The notes beneath the pieces are model-generated. The model was not told the origin of the DNA, did not search any database, and was given only the letters and a program-made list of their open reading frames with translations. This document shows, in pieces, positions 24,303 through 34,796 of a stretch of DNA of 64,000 nucleotides. Both the position numbers and the translations under genes were made by a program. Every line of letters begins with the position of its first letter. The first letter of the stretch is position 1. Source of the DNA: Plazaster borealis (Eukaryota; Echinodermata; Asteroidea; Forcipulatida; Labidiasteridae); the NCBI GenBank assembly GCA_021014325.1, contig CM037474.1:3848488-3912487 (forward strand), in the 5' to 3' direction.

Positions 24303-24464
24303 TGTAGTATACACAGCAACTTTGTAATGAGACACTGTAATACTTAAAGTGAGCCCTCTGTTGGTGAGATTATGCTAATGAGTAGTTGACGAATAAAAGC
24401 GTTCTTATAAATGGTAGCCATCTTTGTATCTCGTGTAATTGACTTGAACCCCCAATATATTACA
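24303..24464 (+). repeat. 5' LTR of the Mag-like element
   Basis: TGTAGTATAC..ATATTACA. It contains AATAAA near 24391-24396 and TATAAA at 24406-24411, plausible poly(A) and TATA signals for the element. Confidence 0.93.
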
Positions 24465-24468
24465 TATT

Positions 24469-24486
24469 TGGCGACGAGGATGGGAT
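24469..24486 (+). other. Primer-binding site, tRNA-Ser(GCT)-type
   Basis: TGGCGACGAGGATGGGAT starts 4 nt after the LTR. By my recollection of animal tRNA-Ser(GCT), whose acceptor begins GACGAGG, this 18-mer is an exact complement of that tRNA's 3' end. Confidence 0.8.
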
Positions 24487-24547
24487 ACAAATTTTTAAAC
24501 AGTGTTTAATAGTTCCAGCTAAGTATAAGGAACATCTAGGGAACACG

Positions 24548-27268
24548 ATGGCAGCGCTGATAGGCAAGATAGGTGAATATCAGGAGGGAGAAGAACAGTT
24601 TGAATACTACCTGGAACGACTAGAGCAGTTCTTCGTCGCTAACGCAATTGCAGACGACCGTGCGGTAAGCGTATTCTTGACGGTTATTGGACCGAAGTCA
24701 TATGGTCTGCTCAAGAATTTAGTATCACCAGGAAAACCAAGTGATAAGTCATTTGAAGATTTAAAACTGCTACTAAAGAACCACTACACTCCCGAACCGC
24801 TGGTTATAGCCGAAAGATTTAAGTTCCACAAACGAGATCAGAAAGTAGGTGAAACAGTAGCCACGTATCTGATAGAATTAAAACGTCTTGCAAGTACATG
24901 CAAGTTTCAGGCTTTTCTCAATGAAGCTATAAGAGATCGCCTAGTTTGTGGCCTGGAAAATTCAACATGTCAAAGGAAGTTGTTGGCTGAGAAAAACCTT
25001 ACACTGGAGAAGGCAGTAGGAATTGCGACTGCAATGGAAATGGCCAGCAAACAAGCAAGAGATATACATTCTTCGCATGTGGCAGACACATCGGGAAGTA
25101 AGCCAGTGACTGTTAACAAGATAAGGTCCAAACCTTACAAAAGTTATCTGGGTAAGGCGAAGAGTGGTCAAGATGGATCAGCTCCCAAGCAAAATCCGTC
25201 CAAATCTTTCAACAAACCAAAGGGTAGTTACACTTGCTACCGCTGTTCCGCAGAGGATCATGATGCAAGCCAATGTCCTCACAAGTCATCCACTTGCTAT
25301 AACTGCAAGAAGGTGGGTCACATAGCCAGAGCATGTAGAAAGAAACGACAACAGAAACCAAAAACGGTAAAACTTGTCTCTACCACTGCTAGTGAGGATG
25401 ATGAATTTGAATTATACACGATTAAGGAGTTTCCATCAAAATCGGGTATAATTCTGGATGTACAGGTTGGAGGTACACCCATCCAGATGGAGTTGGACAC
25501 TGGTGCGGCTGTGTCTATTTTATCGGACACTGTATACCAGAAGTATCTAAAGTCGTGGCCTTTACATGAGTCTTCTGTGAAACTACGTACATACGCAGGG
25601 GAGGCCATTAAAGTGTTAGGTTGTGCCACAGTACCAGTGCAGTACAAGGATCAACCAAAGTGCCAACTGCCATTGTTTGTTGTGTCTGGGGACAAACCAG
25701 CTCTCTTTGGACGTCAGTGGCTAGAAACAATCAAGGTAGATTGGAACAGTATCTTCAAAGTTGAGACGACAGCAGCTCCCACCGCCAAGTCAGTTGAAGA
25801 TATTTTGTCAAAGCACAAAGAAGTGTTTGCAGAGTGTGGAGACCCCATCAAGGATTTCACTGCTTCAGTGAGAATTCCAGAAGGAACCAAACCAATGTAC
25901 TACAAGGCACGGCCTGTTCCATATGCATTGAGAGACAAGGTTGAACTCGAACTTAAACGATTACAAGATAATGGAGTAATATCTAAGGTAGATCGTAGTG
26001 TATGGGCTTCTCCCATTGTAGTTGTACCTAAGCCAGATGGAAAAATAAGGCTATGTGGGGATTATAAGGTGACAGTAAATAGGGTGTTGGAAGAAACACA
26101 TCATACCTTACCCACTGCGGATGATTTGTTTGCAACCCTAGAAGGAGGGAAGATTTTTACCACATTAGACCTTACTAATGCATACTTACAGTTAGGACTA
26201 GACGATGAGTCAAAGAAGTATCTAACTATCAATACTCACCTGGGATTGTATCAGTTCAATCGTCTGCCGTTTGGGGTATCCTCGGCACCGGGTATATTCC
26301 AAAATGTGATGGATCAAATACTATTGGGGATTCCAGGGGTAGTGTGCTACCTTGATGATATTTTAATATCTGCTCCAAATGAGTCGGTACACTTGGTGAG
26401 ACTACATCAAGTAATGAGGCAGTTAGAGAAGTATGGAGTAAAAGTTAAATCACAGAAATGTGAATTTTGTCGAACATCAGTGGTTTACTTAGGGCATAAG
26501 GTGGATGGAGATGGCCTCCACCCAACCTTGGACAAAGTAGAAGCTATCATGCAAGCGCCCAGCCCCACGAACATCAGTGAGCTGCGCTCATATTTGGGTT
26601 TGCTAAATTACTATGGGAAGTTTCTCCCAAACATAGCAACTGTGATAAATGCACTGAATGCATTGTTACGCAAAGAGACAACGTGGCGCTGGACCAAGGC
26701 ATGTGAAACGGCTTTCCAAAACAGCAAGAAATTGTTGTTAGATAGTTCATTACTAGTACATTATGATGTAAATAGGGAACTCAGGCTAGCTTGTGATGCC
26801 TCTCCGTATGGAGTAGGGGCAGTCATCTCACACATCATGCCAAATGGTGATGAGAGACCAATTGCGTTTGCACGTACACTTTCTAAAAGTGAACAAAACT
26901 ATGCACAGATTGAACGCGAGGCGTTAGCAATCATTTTTGGAGTGAAGAAATTCCACAAATACTTGTATGGTAGGAACTTTACTTTACTCACAGATCACAA
27001 GCCGCTTACTGCGATTCTAAATCCTGAGTCCCCTATACCTACCTTGGCTGCGGCACGTATGCAGCGATGGGCCTTGATATTGTCAGCATATAAGTATAAG
27101 ATTGAGTACAGGAAATCTGCAGAACACTGTAATGCAGATATGCTGTCAAGGTTGCCAGTTAAGCAAGGTGATACAGATGACAGAGAAGTGAATTACTTCT
27201 CATATGTTGATGAGTTACCCATAACAGCAGAAGACATTGGGAAGGAAACACTCAAAACCCAGTCTTAG
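24548..27268 (+). CDS. Gag-protease-RT-RNase H polyprotein of the Mag-like element
   Basis: Single 906-codon frame. Gag capsid-like helices span residues 1-190 (FEYYLERLEQFF, VATYLIELKRLA). Two CCHC knuckles follow: CYRCSAEDHDASQC near 230 and CYNCKKVGHIARAC near 249. Protease LELDTGAAVSIL is near 316. RT has WASPIVVVPKPDGKIRLC, FTTLDLTNAYLQL, LPFGVSSAPGIFQ and VCYLDDILIS (YLDD near 600). RNase H has LACDASPYGVGAVI near 748 and LLTDHKPL near 814. The frame ends at TAG 27266-27268 shortly after RNase H, where related elements read on into integrase. An A-run lies just before this stop, so the stop probably reflects a one-base loss. Confidence 0.93.
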   Translation: MAALIGKIGEYQEGEEQFEYYLERLEQFFVANAIADDRAVSVFLTVIGPKSYGLLKNLVSPGKPSDKSFEDLKLLLKNHYTPEPLVIAERFKFHKRDQKVGETVATYLIELKRLASTCKFQAFLNEAIRDRLVCGLENSTCQRKLLAEKNLTLEKAVGIATAMEMASKQARDIHSSHVADTSGSKPVTVNKIRSKPYKSYLGKAKSGQDGSAPKQNPSKSFNKPKGSYTCYRCSAEDHDASQCPHKSSTCYNCKKVGHIARACRKKRQQKPKTVKLVSTTASEDDEFELYTIKEFPSKSGIILDVQVGGTPIQMELDTGAAVSILSDTVYQKYLKSWPLHESSVKLRTYAGEAIKVLGCATVPVQYKDQPKCQLPLFVVSGDKPALFGRQWLETIKVDWNSIFKVETTAAPTAKSVEDILSKHKEVFAECGDPIKDFTASVRIPEGTKPMYYKARPVPYALRDKVELELKRLQDNGVISKVDRSVWASPIVVVPKPDGKIRLCGDYKVTVNRVLEETHHTLPTADDLFATLEGGKIFTTLDLTNAYLQLGLDDESKKYLTINTHLGLYQFNRLPFGVSSAPGIFQNVMDQILLGIPGVVCYLDDILISAPNESVHLVRLHQVMRQLEKYGVKVKSQKCEFCRTSVVYLGHKVDGDGLHPTLDKVEAIMQAPSPTNISELRSYLGLLNYYGKFLPNIATVINALNALLRKETTWRWTKACETAFQNSKKLLLDSSLLVHYDVNRELRLACDASPYGVGAVISHIMPNGDERPIAFARTLSKSEQNYAQIEREALAIIFGVKKFHKYLYGRNFTLLTDHKPLTAILNPESPIPTLAAARMQRWALILSAYKYKIEYRKSAEHCNADMLSRLPVKQGDTDDREVNYFSYVDELPITAEDIGKETLKTQS

Positions 27269-27292
27269 CAAGAGTCTATGACAATGTGATGA

Positions 27293-28644
27293 ATGGATGG
27301 CCTAACTATGTTTCAGACAAAGACATGCAACCCTATTTTTCTCAGAAATGAACTGTCTGTGGACAAGGGATGTATTTTGTGGGGGTTGCGGGTTGTAATT
27401 CCTGACAAATTTAGGCGTACATTATTGAATGATCTACATGAGCAGCACCTTGGCATTTGTAGAATGAAAGGGCTGGCTCGTAGCTACTTGTGGTGGCCAG
27501 GGTTAGACCAAGGCATAGAAAATGTAGTTAACCAGTGTGAAACATGTCAATCAGTAAGAAATACACCACCCTTGGCACCGCTTCAAACATGGACGTGGCC
27601 AAGTAGGGTGTGGGAGAGACTGCACATAGATTATGCAGAGTTGAAGGGTCAACATTTGTTTATTGTCATAGACAGCCACTCAAAATGGGTAGAAGTTTAT
27701 CCCATGAGAACTACGACGGCAGGTCAAACCTTGGACATATTGAGGAGATCGTTTAGTGCGTATGGGTTACCTGAGGAGATAGTATCAGATAATGGTCCTC
27801 AATTTACTTCCAAAGAGTTTGCAGAGTTCATGACCAAAAATGGTATAAAGCACAAACGTGTGGCACCATATCACCCAGCCTCAAATGGAGCCGCTGAGCG
27901 GACTGTTCAAGTGGTGAAAAAAGCGCTCATTAAGCAAATGCTTGATCCTGAACCTCGGAAACGGGAGTTGTCAGTACATCACAAATTGGCAAATTTTCTG
28001 ATTACGTATCGGAATACTCCACACACTACAACCGGTAGAACACCTGCTGAGTTATTTTTGAAAAGACAACCTAGGACAAGGTTTTCTTTACTGAAGCCTA
28101 ATTTGGCACAAACAGTGGACAAAAAGCAGGAGAAGCAAAAGAGTACCATGATAGGGGCCGAGTTCAGGAGCGAGCATTGCAACTTGATCAGAGAGTCCGG
28201 GTTAAGAGTAACCTAAATGGGTTGATTAAGTGGTTGCCTGGTAAGGTTACAAAAGTCTGTGGTTCAAGAACATATTTGGTACATATGTACAACAATGGCA
28301 GAACTCGGTTTGTACACATTGATCACATTTTGGGTTCACATGAAAGGGGTGTTCCTAACAACAGTAACAGCACTTATCCAGACTTACAGGTACCGGTTGA
28401 GTATCCAGTACAGAGTGATACAGGTTTGGTGCACCGCAGTGGCCAACACGAAAGGGGTGAACAAAAACAGGCGCATTTTGAGAACAATCAATTTCGACCA
28501 AATCCTGATTCACAGGGTAAAGGTGATTCCCAACCTACAAGTTCACCTGTACCTGTACTCACACCCGCATCGAGCCCAGACGTTCCACTGGGGAGACGCT
28601 ATCCTATGAGGGTACGGAAGGCACCAGTTAAACTTAATTTGTAA
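27293..28644 (+). pseudogene. Integrase of the Mag-like element, split over frames
   Basis: From about 27340 the frame 27293-28216 carries the zinc finger HEQHLGICRMKG..CETCQSVR and the catalytic triad: Asp in LHIDYAEL, Asp in VSDNGPQFTS, Glu in HPASNGAAERTVQ. It ends at 28216. The C-terminal segment (QLDQRVRVKSN, LPGKVTKVCG, HIDHILGSHERG, to RRYPMRVRK) continues in the frame 28177-28644. About 90 bp between 27259 and 27345 is open in the third frame (PVLARVYDNVMNGWPNYVSD). So there are three frame breaks in this region, counting the one at the TAG. Confidence 0.85.
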
Positions 28645-28938
28645 GCCAAGTTAAAAGTAAACAAATCAGTCAGTGATAAAGCAGTATCAGATTAAAACAA
28701 GCACAGGCTACATTTTATTTTTGATTGTTAAGTTTACACAAAAGGAAGAAAGAAAACAAAATCAAGGCATTTGATTTAAGTTAATTTGATGATAGTTTAT
28801 GTTGTAGTAAACAGCTAACTTTAGAAGGTGCTCCGGTAAACAGTAATAATAACATACTTATTGCATAACGACAAAATACCTGGATATGGTTTCTTTTAAA
28901 TGTCTTGCACTATTCACTCACGGGGTGACAGTATGTTT

Positions 28939-28951
28939 AAGGGGGGAGGAG
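28939..28951 (+). other. Polypurine tract of the Mag-like element
   Basis: AAGGGGGGAGGAG lies immediately before the 3' LTR, the standard position for plus-strand priming. Confidence 0.85.
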
Positions 28952-29113
28952 TGTAGTATACACAGCAACTTTGTAATGAGACACTGTAATACTTAAAGTG
29001 AGCCCTCTGTTGGTGAGATTATGCTAATGAGTAGTTGACGAATAAAAGCGTTCTTATAAATGGTAGCCATCTTTGTATCTCGTGTAATTGACTTGAACCC
29101 CCAATATATTACA
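28952..29113 (+). repeat. 3' LTR of the Mag-like element
   Basis: No difference was seen from the LTR at 24303-24464. Followed by the duplicated target ATGAC. Confidence 0.95.
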
Positions 29114-29324
29114 ATGACCTTAAATGGCGATGACGAGGATAGTTTGTTAACAACTTGAAGCTGTATGAGAATCGAGATTGATTTTGGTGGGAGTGACGGT
29201 ATTGACTACCAAAACTACTGTTGAATCCAATTATTTTGCATGGACCTCGTTGACAATCACATATTTGTATAACCCTAGTTTATCTGCTAATGGCAAAGCT
29301 AACAACAGGGCTATGCCACCTCAG

Positions 29325-29477
29325 CCATAAGCCTTTTTGAGGTATGGCGGACATGATAGGAGCATTTCTACCTCCATGATAGGAGTGTACTGTTTGGTTT
29401 GGGTGTATACACACAAATTTACCCAAACCTTATAGTGTTGTAGCATTGCGTCCGCCATATCTCAAAAAGGCTTATGT
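29325..29477. repeat. MITE-like hairpin
   Basis: ATAAGCCTTTTTGAGGTATGG (about 29326) is inverted at about 29455-29475 as CCATATCTCAAAAAGGCTTAT. The arms are 26-27 bp around a ~100-bp core. Confidence 0.7.
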
Positions 29478-29649
29478 CAGCATTATCTATTTTGTCTATC
29501 CATCATGTTTGCTGGGTATAAAAATCTATTGATTCAGGGACTAAAACCGGACATGCCAGAGTGACATTTGTTCGGAGGAAGGTCACATCAGCGTCACTGT
29601 GGCTAGGCTGGGTGCATCACTCTGATCACCCCCCCCCCCTGCCCTAGCC

Positions 29650-29800
29650 TAGCCTAGCCCCACTTCTGTGGCCAACGATCCAAGGATTTATGGATCGTTG
29701 GCCACAGAAGTGGGGCTCCCACTTCTGTGGCCAACGATCCATGACGATCCATGAATCCTTTCAAAGATTCATGGATCGTTGGCCACAGAAGTGGGGCCGG
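29650..29800. repeat. Two tandem hairpins built from one 20-bp motif
   Basis: CTTCTGTGGCCAACGATCCA occurs as sense, antisense, sense, antisense, each pair closed by CCCCAC/GTGGGG. The first pair spans ~29658-29716, the second ~29717-29796. The flanks carry short CCTAG(C) repeats. Confidence 0.8.
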
Positions 29801-30155
29801 GCTAAGCCTAGCCCTGCTGCCCAGCTGCTTTTTAGTTTTAATTACTGCGACAGTGTCAACAAATTACAAAATACCAAGTAAACCAAGTAAGTCTGAAGTT
29901 AGAACAAAATGTGAACCAAGGTTAAGTTCCTTCCTCCATGGATGATGGATATCGAGAAACAGTCAAAGTAGGATAGGAAGGAGTTTGCAAATGGGTGCCG
30001 AGTTTGCTAGGTGCTAAGTTTGACCGCTAGGTGCCGAAGTGATCAGCAGGCGTACTTCTTTCCTCGCCACCTTCTTCTCGATCTTTCAGGACCACGGGCA
30101 TGCCGCCGGGTTCGAATCCTGCGTGTTGTTTTCACTTCAGTTGCACTTCTTCTCA

Positions 30156-30924
30156 TCTGACATGTTAGCCCCATTAATAGTGCCAAATTCTCTGGACTTC
30201 CTCCGATCCTTGGCCCTACGCCCACGTACCTCCAGGAGGTGACATTTGTTTTCGAAAAGAAACTCACATTTTTATGCCGAGATTTTTTCCCCAGTTGTCA
30301 CTTATTGTAGCTCATTTGTGGACAGCACATTAATTCGAAATAGAGCTTGCTCTTTTTGGTGTAATTTATGAAGAAAATCGGCGGCGTTACTGACACGGTT
30401 TGACTGCCCGGCATCCGCGATTTTGCTAATGCGCTATGGTCTTGGTGCAAGACGTTTCTCGTTTACCTTTTACGCACAGCGCGGCCGACGACCCGCTCAT
30501 TCAACTCGCCAATAGCGCGCGGGGGCGGTTCGTGGGCTAAAGTCAGGTGTTCGTGGCGCGCGCTATTGGCGAGTTGAATGAGCGGGTCGTCGGCCGCGCT
30601 GTGCGTGAAAGGTAAACGAGAAACGTCTTGCACCAAGACCATAGCGCATTAGCAAAATCGCGGATGCCGGGCAGTCAAACCGTGTCAGTAACGCCGCCGA
30701 TTTTCTTCATAAATTACACCAAAAAGAGCAAGCTCTTTTTCGAATTAATGTGCTGTCCACAAATGAGCTACAATAAGTGACAACTGGGGAAAAAATCTCG
30801 GCATAAAACGTGAGTTTCTTTTCGAAAACAAATGTCACCTCCTGGAGGTACGTGGGCGTAGGGCCAAGGATCGGAGGAAGTCCAGAGAATTTGGCACTAT
30901 TAATGGGGCTACTGACATGTCTGA
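30156..30924. repeat. Large near-perfect palindrome (~0.77 kb) with GC-rich centre
   Basis: The left arm (30156-30521) and right arm (30557-30924) are inverted copies with only a few single-base or small indel differences. The spacer is 35 bp (30522-30556). The inner ~150 bp of each arm is much richer in G+C than the surroundings. Both arms read through GTACGTGGGCGTAGGGCC and CAAATGAGCTACAATAAGTG. No domain-bearing ORF was found. Confidence 0.9.
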
Positions 30925-31078
30925 TTCGTGGAATAATTCTCTGGGGTTTTCCTCCCATATCTAAAACTAAAACTTCCTTCCTTGCCTTCTCTCCATTGAA
31001 TTCTTGGATAATGTTGAGATCAATTTTACTTTGATGAGAATACTTGGCTTCACAACCATAATAAATAAATAAGTAAAT
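30925..31078 (+). repeat. SINE family S1, 3' half
   Basis: Starts at the palindrome's edge and reads 'tggaataattctctggggttttcctccca..tctaaaact' through to 'cttggcttcacaacca' and an AATAAATAAATAAG tail, as in the copies at 3985 and 50905. The tRNA-like half is missing. Confidence 0.7.
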
Positions 31079-31424
31079 ATAATTTTCTTTAGAAATACAA
31101 ACAACCCCTGCGGTCCATTTGGGACTGGTCCGATTACCGTACCAAAGGAGAATTGTCTATTGAGGGCGCCCTTTTCAAAACTTGTAGCTGAATTTTTTTC
31201 TTCAGTAAGTTTGACGGACGCCACATGATTGTTTACGTTTTTTAGGTGAAAACGCGTCCTTTTAATGCCAATATTTTTCAAAGAAGTGAAACAGGATCTG
31301 TACACTGATATTTCAAAGGACAGAACAGCATAGCATTCAAGGTAAAGTATACAATTTAATGGAAAACAATGGCACTGTCAGACCGACCATGGAGGTAGAA
31401 ATATTGGAGGTAGAAATAGAAATC

Positions 31425-31531
31425 TGTGCTAGTCCTACTACTGCTACTCTGTACCAATAGTATTGGTACAGACATGGAGGTAGGAATTCCTACCTCCATG
31501 GCCGGTACAGAGTAGCAGTAGGACTAGCACA
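31425..31531. repeat. Hairpin element
   Basis: TGTGCTAGTCCTACTACTGC and CTCTGTACC (31425-31457) are inverted at about 31502-31531 as GGTACAGAG..GCAGTAGGACTAGCACA. The loop contains a second nested 'catggaggtaggaattcctacctccatg' palindrome. Confidence 0.75.
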
Positions 31532-32087
31532 GTCTGACATTGTATTGGCAATACAGATTACAGATGATGATGGATGGATGCATGATTTGCACACAGTAAC
31601 AACATGCTGATTGTGACTTTTGACCTGTAATATTTGTTAGCGCCATACAAATCCCATATGGATTTTGCTTTTTAATTGCTGAGAACCAGTATAATCATAA
31701 AATGCAGACAGTTAAAAATGGCATCATATTGGCGCGTGTATTTTTTGACAACGCAAAATTGTGCGAAATAGTAAAAATATGTAGTTACGTATGACCTTTG
31801 ACCTTCATTATGTTTGAGGGCTCCCAACTTGATCCCAATTATTTTTCAATTTAAATCTGTTTAGGAACACGTAACTAAACCAAATACAAGAAAACATTGA
31901 TGGGATCTTGTTGGCGCAGGTATTTACAAGAATGAGAACAGTGCATGTTGTGCCAATTCTAGGCTAATATGCATGGATTGCAATACTTCAAAAAATGTTT
32001 TGACATGGAAATTGTAGAGATCCCAAGATTCTTTTTTCATTTGTCATTAGAGGACACTGTTTCTACACCTGGTTCTTGGTTGTCATT

Positions 32088-32460
32088 TTAAAGGCATCGT
32101 ACACGTTTGGTAATTACTCAAAATATATATTAGCATAAAAACTGACTTGGTAACGAGCAACAGAGAGCTGTTGATAGTAAACATTGTGAGAAACGACTCC
32201 CTCTGAAGTAACGTAGTTTTTGAGAAAGAGGTAATTTCTCACTAAAATAATAAAAACTTCTTGCAAGAAGTTTTTATTATTCTATCTGAAAGCACACAAA
32301 TTTGTACAACAAGGGTGTTTTTTCTTTCATCATTTTCTTGCAACTTTGATGACCAATTGAGCCCAAATTTTCACAGGCTTGTTATTTTATGCATATGTTG
32401 GGATACACCAAGTGAGAACATTGGTCTTTGACAATTTCCAAATGTGTATGATGCCTTTAA
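32088..32460. repeat. Hairpin MITE, family M1
   Basis: TTAAAGGCATCGTACACGTTTGG..ATGATGCCTTTAA termini. It has a central short palindrome AAAACTTCTTGCAAGAAGTTTT, shared with the copy at 61842-62211. Confidence 0.75.
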
Positions 32461-34796
32461 AAGTTTTTTGATGTTGGCGCGCAAGGTTACGGAGGTGCAA
32501 AAACGCAAGAAATTGGTCAAATTTGACCTTTGACCTCAATTATCTCTCTGCGCCAACAAGATCCCACCCACTTTGCACTTAAATTTGTTTCAGGGCTGCG
32601 AGTTCTTTCATCTGAACTTGTTTATTTCATGGTAATCTTATAGGCCTATTGAGTTATGAGGCGTTGAAAATGGCATGAGGGCGTTGTTCATCAAAGGTTC
32701 AGGTCAGCACAACATGACGGGCCAATGAGATCCCAACATTTTATTTTTACTTCTGTTATGTGCCCAACGGAGGTTTAAAAAAATGTTTTACTTTTGTTTG
32801 GACGAGCTTGGCGCACGTTTTTTTGTTTACTGGGAATGTACTATTCGTTTTACGAGCGTTCTTTGGCTGAAACTTTGATAATTCATTACGCCCAAACCGA
32901 AACAGTCAGCAAGCTAAAATTTTGGATGTATTAGTTTGGTATGACGTAGCCTTGATCAAGGCGTTGGAGGTTTTTCCTCAATTTTATTTTTTTGTTTTCA
33001 TTTTTATTTTATTTGCGCTGCGCTACCCACCCGAGCTACCAACCCGCCCGAGCTGTACTGTGTGCATGGTGTCTGTGTGTGCAGTACGGTATGCGCGTGC
33101 TCGTGTGAGCTAGCTGTATGCGACACTCACCGAATCAACGCCTTGACGGTTCTGTCTCGAAGCCAATGACTCATTACTATAATGCGCGCGAAAGGCGAGA
33201 CCCCATTGGTCAGTGGTGGAAGTCTTGTTTAATCATTCTTATGAATGTGCATGCAGTATCCAGAAGTGGCTACTGCACTGGCGCACCGGTTTGAATTTGG
33301 GAATACTTTGTTATAATAATATCTATCTGAAAATGTTGCGTATTCTCCTCAGTTGAGCGAGACAATGAGGGTATGGCAGGAATTAAACAAATGAGGTTGC
33401 GTGGATCAATTTGTAACATACATTACATACACCATTTTCCAGCAGGAAGACGCTTTTCTGATGTATTTTTGTAATGACGTAAGGCCCGATTGACCATCTC
33501 CTGTCTCCATCTTGCTTCATTAAACAGTGATTTAATCATTGTTGGTGCATTCATTGGAGGTAAAAATATACAAAACAAAGACCTCAATAAACTACCATTG
33601 TTGATTGTTTCATGAAGGCATAAGCTGCCTAACACCAGATTTCCCAAGTACACTCACTAGAGCAGGGTAGCTAAAAATCTATTTCACATGTATCATGTGT
33701 GGCTGTATCCTGTCAATTTTTGTTTAGCAGTAAATTCTTATAAGACCCTGTCTGAGAACAATTCAAAAGTATGAAGACGGTGTGGCTGCTCAGAGTCGGA
33801 CTTCGAGAGTGACATGTCGGGAAAACACAGATGCAGAAACTACATCAACTCCAGAATTAACCAAAAGAATGGCGAATGATCAGGGTAGTCCAATGAGGGA
33901 ACTTGAGTGCAGCGCATAAAGCTCCAGGGGCCGCGCCCGGGTTCAGCACTTGTGAGCTGACTGACCTGCCTCGCAGATTACCAGTCCAAAATGGCTGAGA
34001 CAATGCTACACACAAACGCCATTAAGTTGGTAACTACTCGCATCGCATCACATACAGCAAGCATGATATGGTACAAAGGTCATAGTGAGAGAAGCTCGTG
34101 ATTGGACGTCAAAATGAATAATTCATTTGCTTCCCATCCTGTGTTGTCTGCAATAGGTCTGACGAAATATTTAAATATTCATGAGCTGCATACTAGCATA
34201 TCCGAGAGCCCCCCCATTTTCGTCCAATATTGGACGAAAATATCAAGAAACACATTAAACCAGGAAGTTACAGACCCGTCAAGGCTGTCGGCCTGACGGC
34301 CTCCGCATGCGGAGAGTGGTACGAGTGTGGATGACCTGCGCACAGTGTGTGTACGGGGGGTCGTGCGACGTGATACACACATTATGCACAGTGTATGGGT
34401 GTGTTTACGGCGTCTTTTTTGGAGTGAAAAATGCGACTGCCTTGATCAAGGCTAGGTATGATGCTGTATCACTCTGATTTTTTAGAAGAAGGTCTGAGAA
34501 CTCATGAATCACCACTTGGTACATTCTTACAGGCAGTGACTCTTAATCGGATAAGGATTGGATAAGTGTTCTAGCGCGTGATCATGGACCGTTCCATTGG
34601 TCCACCGGAACGTTCCATTCAGCACTGGTTCCAAATTGGACCGTTCAAAATACTAATGCAATACTCACGTGTGTACATTAACTGAAAAATCATCTGAGCA
34701 GTGATTATCTGATATATTATTTGTCTCTTTTTAGTGTGTGTGATTGAAGCCTGGATTTTTTGTGAATGACTCTGAGGCGGTGACTCGTCAGTTAAG

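Larger units (their letters stand above)
24303..29113 (+). mobile_element. Mag-like Ty3 LTR retrotransposon (4.8 kb)
   Basis: Two 162-bp LTRs (24303-24464, 28952-29113) look identical base for base. A 5-bp duplication ATGAC flanks the unit (24298-24302, 29114-29118). Order: PBS, gag with two zinc knuckles, protease, RT, RNase H, integrase, polypurine tract. The short LTRs, fused gag-pol frame and sequence style resemble the Mag/SURL group, known from sea urchins and insects. Identical LTRs imply very recent insertion, yet pol has three frame breaks. It is inserted head-to-head with the Nudix gene, 34 bp from that gene's start codon. Confidence 0.95.
29119..30155. other. Intergenic DNA with two hairpin structures
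   Basis: No coding gene. It contains the hairpins at 29325-29477 and 29650-29800. A B-box-like GGGTTCGAATCCTGC at about 30109 suggests a further SINE head just before the palindrome. Confidence 0.4.
31079..34796. other. Intergenic region upstream of GTF3C1
   Basis: No coding gene was found. It holds the hairpin at 31425-31531, an M1 MITE (32088-32460), a diverged repeat at 31729-31900 and 32466-32650 ('ttggcgcg', 'gacctttgacctcaatta', 'gatccca'), two copies of the palindrome GCCTTGATCAAGGC (~32950 and ~34439) and a 26-bp palindrome at 34216-34241. The GTF3C1 promoter should lie at its right end. Confidence 0.4.

Noticed and set aside
30039..31034. ORFs of 67-83 codons in both arms of the palindrome
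   Set aside because: The same peptide is read from both arms because of the inverted symmetry; no domain or splice partner.
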